A stretch of 64,000 bases of DNA from an uncultured Woeseiaceae bacterium (GTDB lineage Bacteria > Pseudomonadota > Gammaproteobacteria > Steroidobacterales > Woeseiaceae), in contig CABXCS010000003.1 in assembly GCA_902510755.1 (NCBI GenBank), positions 1 through 64,000 on the forward strand, written 5' to 3'. The notes under the pieces were generated by a model, which did no database searches, was not told where the DNA came from, and saw only the letters and a list, made by a program, of their open reading frames with translations. The number at the start of each line of letters is the position of its first letter. The stretch's first letter is position 1. A program made the translations under genes and the position numbers. This document shows, piece by piece, positions 46,248 through 54,862 of the stretch.

Positions 46248-46538
46248 ATGTTAAGGATTCTATTATTAACAATATTATTTGGATACGCTCTTGATGGCTT
46301 CTCACAAGATAGCCAAACTATTGATAGTTCGACGAATTCAATAACTGAAGTTCCTGCTGATACAGAAATCATAACAAATAGCACATCTGAGAATGAGGCT
46401 GAAAAACCTCAAGATGATAATGAGTCAGAGAATTCTTTTGATTTAGATTCACAAGTTTATGACGAGGCTGAGGATATATTTGTCCCATCTGAGGAGATTC
46501 CTGCTGATGAGCCAATACAGTTTCCAACTAATATATAA
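46248..46538 (+). CDS. Small acidic exported protein
   Basis: 96 residues. The signal peptide runs to about DGFSQD, then a chain rich in Glu, Asp, Ser and Thr, with no hydrophobic core and no Cys, so probably unstructured. A GAGGG site lies upstream. It sits between the PEGA-FGE fusion and the channel-like subunit in the same direction. I do not recognise a family; it may be a periplasmic linker or inhibitor of the envelope complex. Confidence 0.55.
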   Translation: MLRILLLTILFGYALDGFSQDSQTIDSSTNSITEVPADTEIITNSTSENEAEKPQDDNESENSFDLDSQVYDEAEDIFVPSEEIPADEPIQFPTNI

Positions 46539-46584
46539 TATTTGAGACAATAAAAGCATAACAAAATTTTATGAGAAAATATAA

Positions 46585-47391
46585 ATGAAAAAAAATACAA
46601 TCCCAGTTGAGTTTGTTTATCAGTTATTTGCATTAATTATCTCAATAATAATTGTGCATGGTTATTACGTCTCGGTTATCAGGCCAAATGCAAATCAAAT
46701 AATACTTGAACAAAAAATTGAAGCTGAAGTAAATCCTAATTATGTTAAAGAGAGATCTGCCTGGGTTTTAGTTAAGGACTTTGAGCAAGAGTCGTGTTTT
46801 ATATTAATGATTTGGGCCCTAGCAATTATGGGTTTCAAAATTGGCTCAATTTTGAATGAGAGGAAATTACTTGAGGCAAATTTAATATCTATATCTGATG
46901 GAATGAAGATCTTGCCTGATGATGCGCGAGATTTAGAAAGACAAATAGAGTTATTAGATGAAAAAAAACAGACAATGGTTCTCCCTAGAGCTTTACTTAG
47001 TGCTCTAAGAAGATTCGGTGCCACAAAGAATATTCAAGATGTCTCAATAACCACGCATACTATATTCGAATCTGAAGCAGAAAGGTTGGAGTCAGAGTTA
47101 TCCATGATTCGTTATATCTCTTGGGCTATTCCATCAATAGGTTTTATAGGAACAGTCAGGGGGATTGGTGATGCATTGGGACAGGCTGATATTGCTGTTC
47201 AAGGTGACATTTCTGGTGTAACTCAAAGTCTTGGGGTGGCTTTTAATTCAACTTTCATTGCTCTTCTGATTAGTATTTTTCTAATGTTTTTAGTCCACCA
47301 GCTTCAGTTATTACAAGAAAGATTAGTTTTTGACAGTGAGAGTTATACAAATGACAAGCTCATTCGTCATATGAAAAACGAAACAATTTAG
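46585..47391 (+). CDS. MotA/TolQ/ExbB-type channel subunit
   Basis: 268 residues. TM segments at about 11-29, 70-90, 175-192 and 222-244, with a charged cytoplasmic loop between the second and third. The family motifs are IGFIGTVRGIGDALGQ and SLGVAFNSTFIALLISIF, whose Thr residues line the channel in ExbB/TolQ/MotA. It would form the ion-conducting pentamer. There is no ExbD/TolR/MotB gene, but the two VWA proteins downstream carry a comparable TM helix with Asp16 and may take that place. Confidence 0.85.
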   Translation: MKKNTIPVEFVYQLFALIISIIIVHGYYVSVIRPNANQIILEQKIEAEVNPNYVKERSAWVLVKDFEQESCFILMIWALAIMGFKIGSILNERKLLEANLISISDGMKILPDDARDLERQIELLDEKKQTMVLPRALLSALRRFGATKNIQDVSITTHTIFESEAERLESELSMIRYISWAIPSIGFIGTVRGIGDALGQADIAVQGDISGVTQSLGVAFNSTFIALLISIFLMFLVHQLQLLQERLVFDSESYTNDKLIRHMKNETI

Positions 47392-47407
47392 AGATTAGGC
47401 GAAGCTA

Positions 47408-48775
47408 TTGTCCCATGCAACTCTATATATAAATGACATAGATATAAGTCTTCTAAATGATGATAAGATTTTGTATCGACAACCTAGTCATGTATTAAAT
47501 AAAAATGGTGAGTTCTTATTTGGCTCTACTGCTCTGGCAAAAACAAGAATATTTCCTCAAAATATGCAAAATCGATTTTGGTTTGATGTTTCGAATAAAA
47601 AATACAAAATTGATGGTTATAAGCAATTTTCACCTGCTGATATCGCTAGTAAAGAATTAGAATATATATTATCTTTTCTATCAAAAAGCACTCCAATATT
47701 GGTTATTGTTCCTCCATATCTTGAAAAACAGCAAGTAAGCCTAATTGTGGGGATTGCTAATGAGCTCAATATTAAAGTTATTGGGATAATAGAATCAGCA
47801 ATTGCCGCAACTAGAAATGAGTACAAAGATTCAAAACTATTACACCTTGATCTCCATTTACATTGCCTATCTATATCTTTATTACAGCAAGATAATGGAG
47901 TCATACTAGAAAGATCCGTTATTATAAACGATTGTGGTATGGAGTCTTTTTATGCTCTTTGGATAAAAATGATATCAAAAGCTTTTATCAAGCAATGCAG
48001 GTTCGATCCATTACACACAGGAGACTCAGATCAACAGTTATTTGATAATTTACCAGTGATTTTATCTCAGTCTCTAACAACGGATATAGTGCATATAGCA
48101 ATCAAGAATAAAGGGCAGGTTTATTCCATAGAAATAGTAGCTTCAGAATTTAGTAAGGCAGCCATCCCTCTATACAAGTTATTACTAAATAAATTGCGCT
48201 TAATTTGTGAAGCAGAGGATTTATTGGCATTTCAGTTTTCGAGTCATTTATCTAAACTTCCTGGTTTAAAAGAATTCTTAGAATCCAACTTTTCTTCTGA
48301 AATATTTAAACTTCCCGAGGAAACTACGATAAGAGGAGCTTCTGAGAGATTTTTGATAGAAGATTACGAAGGTAACTCATTGAAATTACATAAAAAGCTA
48401 CCCTGGGATAAACCTTCAATTCGTATAAAAGAGTCAAGCAATAAATCAGTCATGAAAGATATACCAAGTCATATTTTATATGAATCTAGAGCATATAAGA
48501 TAACTGAGTTACCACTAAACATAGGTACTAATCCACCCTATGATAGTCATAATATAAAGATTAAAACCAATATTGGCGGTATATCCAGACAGCATTGCTC
48601 GCTAATAATTAAAAATAATAAATGTCTAATAAGTGATCTAAGTCGCTATGGAACCTATCTTAATGATCAAAGAATTGAAAATTCTACTTTTTTAAGCATT
48701 GGAGACAAAATCAGAATTGGCTCACCAGGAATAGAATTTCTTTTAATTTATATTAATGAAGATCTAGATGCGTAA
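47408..48775 (+). CDS. Actin/Hsp70-like domain fused to FHA domain
   Basis: 455 residues from a TTG. Residues about 1-330 have an actin/Hsp70-like layout: an early LYINDIDISLL strand, GSTALAKTRIFPQ, LVIVPPYLEKQQVSLIVGIA, and IESAIAATRNEY, followed by LLHLDLHLHCLSISLLQ. Residues about 355-450 are a typical FHA domain with SRQH (393-396) and RYGTYLNDQRI, able in principle to bind phospho-Thr. Its end overlaps the first VWA gene by eight bases. Likely cytoplasmic; the ATPase part is a weak-similarity call. Confidence 0.72.
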   Translation: MSHATLYINDIDISLLNDDKILYRQPSHVLNKNGEFLFGSTALAKTRIFPQNMQNRFWFDVSNKKYKIDGYKQFSPADIASKELEYILSFLSKSTPILVIVPPYLEKQQVSLIVGIANELNIKVIGIIESAIAATRNEYKDSKLLHLDLHLHCLSISLLQQDNGVILERSVIINDCGMESFYALWIKMISKAFIKQCRFDPLHTGDSDQQLFDNLPVILSQSLTTDIVHIAIKNKGQVYSIEIVASEFSKAAIPLYKLLLNKLRLICEAEDLLAFQFSSHLSKLPGLKEFLESNFSSEIFKLPEETTIRGASERFLIEDYEGNSLKLHKKLPWDKPSIRIKESSNKSVMKDIPSHILYESRAYKITELPLNIGTNPPYDSHNIKIKTNIGGISRQHCSLIIKNNKCLISDLSRYGTYLNDQRIENSTFLSIGDKIRIGSPGIEFLLIYINEDLDA

Positions 48776-49859
48776 AAAAAGACAGACAGATATTTTTAGC
48801 TTATCTTTCCTAGATTGCATGTGCTGTGGGTTTGGAGCTGTAATTTTACTTTTTATGATTATTAATTCACAGGTCAAGGAACAGATAAATATCGATCAAT
48901 TGATCCCAAAAAACAATCTGAGCAATCTTAAGCTTGAGTTATTAGAAAGTCGTAAAGAATTAATTCTAGCAAAAAGTACATTTGATGACGTTAAGCAAAA
49001 AGATACATTTATAAATGACGAGCTTGACAGGATGATTGTTCTATTAGCGAAATTAAAAGAAGAAATTAAAAACAACAATATTGATTCTTCAGTTAAAAAT
49101 GAAAGCATAGAAAAGCTAAAGTTAGATATTAAAAAATTAAGTGAGGAGCGTAATGCTATGCTTTCTGTGACTCAGCGCCTGCAATCAGGAGAGAAAGTAA
49201 GAAATTATTCAGGAGAGGGTGACAGGCAATATCTTACAGGTTTAAAGGTAGGGGGAGAAAGAATATTAATTTTGGTAGATGCATCAGCTAGTATGTTGGA
49301 TCGCAAGATTATTAATATCCTTAGGCGAAGAAATATGTCAGATGATCTTAAATTAAGATCATCAAAATGGCGACAAGCAATTTCAAGTGTTGACTGGTTA
49401 ACAGCTCAATTCCCTCAAACAAGTAAATTCCAAATATATACATTTAATAATATGACTCAATCCATCATAGATGGAAGTGATGGTGATTGGATTGATGTTG
49501 GTAATGGTGATCAACTAGAACAAGCATTAAAGAATTTACGCAGAACAATTCCAGATGAAGGAACGAATTTAAAAGATGCTTTTTCTATTATTAATGAACT
49601 TAATCCTCGACCTGATAATGTTATCTTGTTAATTGATAGCTTACCCACAATGAATCAATCATCAACAGAAAGAGGAATGATTACTGGGCAAGAGCGCCTG
49701 AATCTATATTATGAGGCAGAAACTGAAATACCTAGTGGTATTCCTGTGAACATACTTTTGTATCCAATGGAAGGCGATTACAATGCGGCGATAGCATATT
49801 GGTTATTGGCTTATCGAACTGGTGGTTCATTTATGAGTATCAGCAAGGATTGGCCTTAG
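48768..49859 (+). CDS. Membrane-anchored VWA protein, first paralogue
   Basis: 363 residues. A basic start (MRKKRQ) precedes a TM segment FSLSFLDCMCCGFGAVILLF (11-30) with Asp16. A long coiled-coil-like stretch (about 50-140) follows, then a VWA domain with MIDAS DASAS (171-175), the Thr in EGTNLKDA, and DSLPT. By the positive-inside rule the VWA part is periplasmic. The TM signature resembles ExbD/TolR, where Asp is essential. It partners the MotA-like gene and is followed by a paralogue after ten bases. Confidence 0.85.
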   Translation: MRKKRQTDIFSLSFLDCMCCGFGAVILLFMIINSQVKEQINIDQLIPKNNLSNLKLELLESRKELILAKSTFDDVKQKDTFINDELDRMIVLLAKLKEEIKNNNIDSSVKNESIEKLKLDIKKLSEERNAMLSVTQRLQSGEKVRNYSGEGDRQYLTGLKVGGERILILVDASASMLDRKIINILRRRNMSDDLKLRSSKWRQAISSVDWLTAQFPQTSKFQIYTFNNMTQSIIDGSDGDWIDVGNGDQLEQALKNLRRTIPDEGTNLKDAFSIINELNPRPDNVILLIDSLPTMNQSSTERGMITGQERLNLYYEAETEIPSGIPVNILLYPMEGDYNAAIAYWLLAYRTGGSFMSISKDWP

Positions 49860-49869
49860 GGAGATAACT

Positions 49870-50856
49870 ATGAGGAAAAAAAGGAATATTGAAGCTTTCA
49901 GTCTCTCTTTTTTGGACTGCATATGCTGTGGTTTTGGTGCCGTTGTCCTATTACTTGTATTAAGTAAATTAAATGATCCAAATTTAATGATGACTGATAA
50001 GGTTTCTGAAGATTCCATAATTCTATTGACTAAGGAGATAGAGGAAATCAAGGATCTATCAGTATTAACCACAAACGAGATAGAGTTGATTCAAAGTGAT
50101 ACTTCTAAAAAACAGTTAGATCTTAATTTATTAAATCAAGAATTAAATGATACACAGAGTTTGTATGATAAAAGTTTACTTCAGCCAGAGTTACTTGATG
50201 CTGATGAGGGCGAACTTGAAGCGGCTAGACAAAAAATATCAGATGAAATAAAAAGACTGCAACCCGATTTTAAACGTGCTGCAAACGAAGCAATTGGGGG
50301 AATTCCAGTAGATAGTGAATATATAATTTTTGTTATAGATACTTCTGGCAGCATGCAATCCAAATGGGACTGGGCGGAAAGAAAACTGGGAGAGGTTTTA
50401 GATGTCTATCCAACCGTCAAAGGTTTGCAGATTATGAATGACAATGGGCGATTTATGTTTCAACAGTACGGACGTACTTGGTTACCAGATACCCCTCAAT
50501 TGAGGCAGTCAATAAAAAATACAATGCGACAATGGGCACCTTTTAGTGACAGCGACCCATCTGATGGCATTATTTATGCCATTCAATCATTTTGGGCTCC
50601 AGAGAAGAAAATCAGCATCTATGTTTTTGGTGATGAGTTTCAAGGGAATTCAATGGAAAAAGTATTACGTGATATTGATGAAATTAATGTAGAAGATAAG
50701 AATGGCGATCGATTGGTCAGAATACATGCAGTGGGTTTTCCATACTCGTTTGGAGGAAGAAGTATCCCTCAAAGTTCCCAAAGATTTGCTGGTTTGATGC
50801 GTTTATTGTGCGAAAGGAATGGCGGAACATTTGTAGCATTGACAAATGCTAATTAA
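49870..50856 (+). CDS. Membrane-anchored VWA protein, second paralogue
   Basis: 328 residues. It shares MRKKR and the TM signature FSLSFLDCICCGFGAVVLLL (11-30, Asp16) almost unchanged with the preceding protein, while the rest differs. A coiled-coil-like segment (about 50-140) leads to a VWA domain with MIDAS DTSGS (157-161) and SDPSDGI, IYVFGDEF. It is the last gene of the operon; a strong hairpin follows the stop. The pair may form a heterodimer, as ExbD/TolR/MotB act as dimers. Confidence 0.85.
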   Translation: MRKKRNIEAFSLSFLDCICCGFGAVVLLLVLSKLNDPNLMMTDKVSEDSIILLTKEIEEIKDLSVLTTNEIELIQSDTSKKQLDLNLLNQELNDTQSLYDKSLLQPELLDADEGELEAARQKISDEIKRLQPDFKRAANEAIGGIPVDSEYIIFVIDTSGSMQSKWDWAERKLGEVLDVYPTVKGLQIMNDNGRFMFQQYGRTWLPDTPQLRQSIKNTMRQWAPFSDSDPSDGIIYAIQSFWAPEKKISIYVFGDEFQGNSMEKVLRDIDEINVEDKNGDRLVRIHAVGFPYSFGGRSIPQSSQRFAGLMRLLCERNGGTFVALTNAN

Positions 50857-50889
50857 ATCTGAACATCCTATAATATAGAATGTTCAGAT
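50857..50889. terminator. Hairpin terminator between VWA and azurin genes
   Basis: ATCTGAACAT (50857-50866) pairs perfectly with ATGTTCAGAT (50880-50889); inside, CTA/TAG pair around a five-base loop after one C-A mismatch. It sits between two convergent genes and may stop both. The T run is poor, so activity is likely but unproven. Confidence 0.7.
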
Positions 50890-50896
50890 CTTTGAT

Positions 50897-51343
50897 TTAT
50901 TCAATAATAAACACGCCCTTCATAATTGCATAATGCCCAGGAAATGTGCAAAAGTAGGTGTATTCAGTTGATGAGTTTAGAGTACTAACATCAAATGTCA
51001 CTGAACTTTCTTGACCTCCACCTATCATTTCTGTGGCAGCAATTACTCTCGAATCATTTTCCGGTAAGTAATTTGGTGCTCCAGCCTGCATGGAAACACC
51101 AGTTAATGGCATCATATCTTCTGTGGTGCTGAGCACCCAGTTATGACCCATGAATTGTTGCGGCAAGTTACCTACATGTTTGAGCGTGATAGTTAATGAT
51201 TGGCAATCAGAGCTAACACGCATTTCTTTCATATTAAATTGCATAGCATCATTTGATTCGATTACTTGAGAGCAATCTTGTGCAAATGATATATTACTTA
51301 AACTAGTTAATATTAATATCGTCATTAAATATATAATTCTCAT
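50897..51343 (-). CDS. Azurin (blue copper protein)
   Basis: 148 residues from the ATG at 51343 with GGGAG upstream; an earlier ATG would add a non-signal stretch. The signal peptide ends NISFAQD. Copper ligands are visible: His in MGHNWVLS, then Cys, His and Met in YFCTFPGHYAIMKGV (C-x4-H-x3-M). The opening CSQVIESNDAMQF is typical. It carries electrons in the periplasm, perhaps between cytochrome c and a terminal oxidase or NOR-like enzyme. Confidence 0.95.
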   Translation of the reverse strand: MRIIYLMTILILTSLSNISFAQDCSQVIESNDAMQFNMKEMRVSSDCQSLTITLKHVGNLPQQFMGHNWVLSTTEDMMPLTGVSMQAGAPNYLPENDSRVIAATEMIGGGQESSVTFDVSTLNSSTEYTYFCTFPGHYAIMKGVFIIE

Positions 51344-51490
51344 TTTTAATCTCCCGCCTGATAATATTGAGGCATACATTACTTTTAATTTGCTAATAAA
51401 ATAGTTCATAAATTATTGTTGTTCGCATTATATACAATTGTTTTGCGAACCACATGAATACTTAAATCCAATATTTGCTATTATATTACG

Positions 51491-51862
51491 TTGACATTTG
51501 CAGAGGCTAGTGGATTGTTAAAATTATTTGAAAAAAAGTGTAACAACTGCGAAAAGGATGCTATTGGCTTGAACGAAAGTGAAATCAGTGTTTACATTAA
51601 TAAAATTAATAAGCATTGGAAGCTAAGTCATAACGGTAAAAACATCTCCAAAAGATTTAATTTTCCTGTTTATAGTAAGACAATCGCATTTGTAAATGCA
51701 GTGGCATGGATAGCGACTCAAGAAGGGCATCATCCAATGATGAGAATAGGTTATGGTTATTGTGAAGTATGCTATTCAACCACATCAATTGACGCTTTAA
51801 CTGAGAATGATTTTATTTGTGCGGCGAAGATAGATTACATCATGAAAGATGAAGCATCATGA
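51491..51862 (+). CDS. Pterin-4a-carbinolamine dehydratase (PhhB-like)
   Basis: 123 residues from a TTG. The signature EGHHPMMRIGYGYCEVCYST contains the His pair and the Pro of PCD, followed by ALTENDFICAAKID. It regenerates pterin cofactor after aromatic amino acid hydroxylation, and may have another role since no hydroxylase is in view. It overlaps the threonine dehydratase start by four bases (ATGA). Confidence 0.88.
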   Translation: MTFAEASGLLKLFEKKCNNCEKDAIGLNESEISVYINKINKHWKLSHNGKNISKRFNFPVYSKTIAFVNAVAWIATQEGHHPMMRIGYGYCEVCYSTTSIDALTENDFICAAKIDYIMKDEAS

Positions 51863-52836
51863 ATATACCTATTTTATCAGATATTGAAGATGCCGCAGGG
51901 CGTTTGGAGGGAATCATTCGGGAAACTCCATTATTTGAATCTATGGAATTGAATGAGGAAGTTGGCGGGAGAGTTTTTATTAAACCTGAATGCCTTCAAA
52001 GAACAGGGTCATTCAAAATCAGAGGCGCTTATAATTTAATGTCACAATTAAGTAATAAGGAGGCTGCTCGTGGTGTAGTGGCTTTTTCTTCCGGTAATCA
52101 TGCTCAAGGAGTTGCTTTGGCTGGGCAGTTGTTAAAAATAAGTACAACTATTGTGATACCCAGTGATGCGCCACCTGCGAAGATTGAGAAAACAAAGGCT
52201 TATGGTGGTAATGTTGTTCTCTACGATAGGCTTAAAGAAAATCGCGAGGAATTGGCGAGTGCAATCGCTCTTCGGAAGAATGCTGTTCTTGTTCCTTCCT
52301 ATGATCATAAGGATATAATTATTGGTCAGGGGACGATGGGCTTAGAGATAATGCAACAATCTCTAAGAAAGAATGTTGTACCTGATCAGGTATTGATTTG
52401 TTGTGGTGGTGGAGGTTTAAGCGCTGGCTCCGCTCTCGCTATAAAAGAATTGTCAAAGGAGACAGATATATATCTTGTTGAACCTGAGGATTTTAATGAT
52501 ACACAGATATCCTTTAATAGTGGGCATAGAGTAAGAAATAAATACTCTAAAAAATCTATTTGTGATGCACTTCTTACTGATACACCAGGTGAGCTGACAT
52601 TTTCAATAAATAAGGAGCTGGCTAAAAATGTCTTAACTGTCTCGGATGAGGAGGTTCAGCATGCAATGCGCTTTGCATTTTTGTATTTTAAAATGGTTGT
52701 GGAGCCGGGAGGAGCAGTTGCTTTAGCTGCCGCACTGCAGAAAAAAATTAACTGTGTTGATAAAGTAACAGCATTGGTCTTGAGTGGTGGTAACGTTGAT
52801 AAAGAATTATTTGCCACAATTCAGAGAAGCAACTGA
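51859..52836 (+). CDS. Threonine/serine dehydratase, ACT-less
   Basis: 325 residues with the PLP lysine in TGSFKIRGAYN (about residue 52) and the phosphate loop CCGGGGLSAG. It lacks the C-terminal regulatory domain of biosynthetic IlvA, so it resembles the catabolic TdcB or serine-racemase-like type. It deaminates Thr to 2-oxobutyrate, which can feed the acetolactate synthase encoded next, convergently. Confidence 0.9.
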   Translation: MNIPILSDIEDAAGRLEGIIRETPLFESMELNEEVGGRVFIKPECLQRTGSFKIRGAYNLMSQLSNKEAARGVVAFSSGNHAQGVALAGQLLKISTTIVIPSDAPPAKIEKTKAYGGNVVLYDRLKENREELASAIALRKNAVLVPSYDHKDIIIGQGTMGLEIMQQSLRKNVVPDQVLICCGGGGLSAGSALAIKELSKETDIYLVEPEDFNDTQISFNSGHRVRNKYSKKSICDALLTDTPGELTFSINKELAKNVLTVSDEEVQHAMRFAFLYFKMVVEPGGAVALAAALQKKINCVDKVTALVLSGGNVDKELFATIQRSN

Positions 52837-52851
52837 TTATAAAAATAATAT

Positions 52852-54693
52852 TTAGAACATCCCACTTGTGTCAAGTGATTCATCTTTTTCATCATACCTA
52901 TTAGCAATCCACTTGCCGGTAATCATCTTATTGTAGCTATGACCTGGACCAACCATCGGATATACACCAGCATCAGGATCAATTATCACCTCCAAAAAAG
53001 CAGGTCCGCTAAATTCAATAAATTCTTTTATTATTTTTTTTAAATCAGATTTTTTATCCAATTTTTTACTAAATTCAAAACCGTCAGCCTCCGCAGTTTT
53101 TGTAAAATCTTTCCTATAGAGTGATTTATCACTAGCGGACATTCTTCCTTTATAATAAAGTTTTTGCCACTGGCGAACCATACCATCTCCAAAATTATTT
53201 AGGACAAGAACCTTCACTGGTAACTTATATGTTGTTGCTGTTTCAAGCTCACCAATATTCATTCTGATACTAGCATCACCATCAATATCAATGACCAGTC
53301 GTTCAGGTTGTGCAAATTGAGCACCTATTGCTGCCGGTAAGCCAAACCCCATAGTACCCATAGAGCCTGAGGTTAACCATAACCTTGGTTCTTTGTAGTC
53401 AAAGTATTGTGCCGCCCACATCTGATGCTGTCCAACGCCAGTTGTAATAATAGCGTTACCACCAGTTATTTCATTTATTTCTTCTATTACCGCATATGGC
53501 TGAATTAGATTACTTTCACGATTGTAATTTAATTTATATTTATCCTTTAGATGTGCAACGTGCTTATGCCATTCATCTAACGAAATCTCAAAATCAATTT
53601 TTTTACCAAATTCCAGTAATTTTTTTAGGTCATTTTTTAAATTACCAATATGATACCAATCAACTTGTTTTACTTTACCTATTTCAGACAGATCTACATC
53701 GAAGTGGGCAATTTTTTTGGCATTCGGTGCGAATCCTTTTGGATCACCAGCGACTCGATCATCGAATCTTGCACCAATGGTGATTAAAAAATCACAGTCC
53801 TCAACAGCGTAATTTGCTGATGCGGTTCCGTGCATACCAAGCATATGCAATGATAACAATTTGGTAGTATCACTGGCACCAAGCGCCATAAGTGTTGTCG
53901 CAATTGGTATACCATAACAATTGGCAAATTCTCTTAATTCGTTGGTGGCATTTGCATTTATCACGCCTCCACCAGCATATATAAGTGGTTTTTTAGAGTC
54001 TTTTAATAAGGAATAAAATTTTTCGCAAGAGTTATCTTGTAATTTATTATTCATTACCGCATTGAGGCGATTTTTGTAGCCTGTGAGTGAAAGCTTTCCA
54101 CTTCCTTTAAATTCTCCTTCCCAGTTTTGAATATCCTTAGGTACATCAATGACTACTGGCCCTGGTCTTCCGGTCCTTGCTAACTCAAAAGCTGAGCGAA
54201 TTGTAGATTCTAGTTTTTCAGGATCAGTGACTAAAAAGATATGTTTAGAAACCGCACCCATGATCGCAGAAACAGGAGCTTCTTGAAATGCATCCGTCCC
54301 GATTGCAGTGGTGGGTACTTGGCCACATATTACTACAATAGGGATGGAGTCTGCCATGCAATCTCTTACTGGAGTGACAGTATTAGTGGCTCCTGGTCCG
54401 GAAGTAACCATTACAACACCAACTTTTCCGCTCGCTCTTGCGTATCCAGAAGCCATGAATCCCGCACCTTGTTCATTAGCTGGAACAATTAGCGGCATTG
54501 GCTGATTACCTTCCACATCTTTGTTTTCATTATTGAATCTGAAAACAGCATCATAAGTTGGCAGAATAGCTCCTCCACTATAGCCAAAAATGGTATCAAC
54601 ATTCTCATCAGCTAAAACTTGAACTATCATATCGGCGCCCATCATTTTTTTCCCAGCTGATGGATGTGATTTTTTGTTCTCTACTACATTCAT
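52852..54693 (-). CDS. Acetolactate synthase large subunit
   Basis: 613 residues. The ThDP-dependent layout is clear: FGYSGGAILPTYDA, the catalytic Glu in VPANEQGAGFMASGYAR, and the ThDP/Mg site IDIDGDASIRMNIGEL. The length and C-terminal extension fit the IlvI/IlvB type. It makes acetolactate or acetohydroxybutyrate for Val, Leu and Ile. Its small subunit lies upstream on the opposite strand, an unusual divergent arrangement. Confidence 0.94.
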   Translation of the reverse strand: MNVVENKKSHPSAGKKMMGADMIVQVLADENVDTIFGYSGGAILPTYDAVFRFNNENKDVEGNQPMPLIVPANEQGAGFMASGYARASGKVGVVMVTSGPGATNTVTPVRDCMADSIPIVVICGQVPTTAIGTDAFQEAPVSAIMGAVSKHIFLVTDPEKLESTIRSAFELARTGRPGPVVIDVPKDIQNWEGEFKGSGKLSLTGYKNRLNAVMNNKLQDNSCEKFYSLLKDSKKPLIYAGGGVINANATNELREFANCYGIPIATTLMALGASDTTKLLSLHMLGMHGTASANYAVEDCDFLITIGARFDDRVAGDPKGFAPNAKKIAHFDVDLSEIGKVKQVDWYHIGNLKNDLKKLLEFGKKIDFEISLDEWHKHVAHLKDKYKLNYNRESNLIQPYAVIEEINEITGGNAIITTGVGQHQMWAAQYFDYKEPRLWLTSGSMGTMGFGLPAAIGAQFAQPERLVIDIDGDASIRMNIGELETATTYKLPVKVLVLNNFGDGMVRQWQKLYYKGRMSASDKSLYRKDFTKTAEADGFEFSKKLDKKSDLKKIIKEFIEFSGPAFLEVIIDPDAGVYPMVGPGHSYNKMITGKWIANRYDEKDESLDTSGMF

Positions 54694-54862
54694 TGTTTTG
54701 CGGTAAATTTTCCTAGATATTGAATAATTTTATTGAGTGTTTACTATATTTTATTACATTGCAATACTATTAAAACTAGGCGAACATCAATATTGCTAAG
54801 GTTAGCTTATTATATTAATAATTTGTTGGTATTTTATATAAAAATGTAAAAAAGGAATGGTT
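54694..54862. promoter_or_regulatory. Divergent promoter region between ALS subunit genes
   Basis: About 170 AT-rich bases without a gene. It must hold the promoters of both the large-subunit gene (leftward) and ilvH (rightward). I see no clear attenuator peptide or strong hairpin. Confidence 0.5.
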
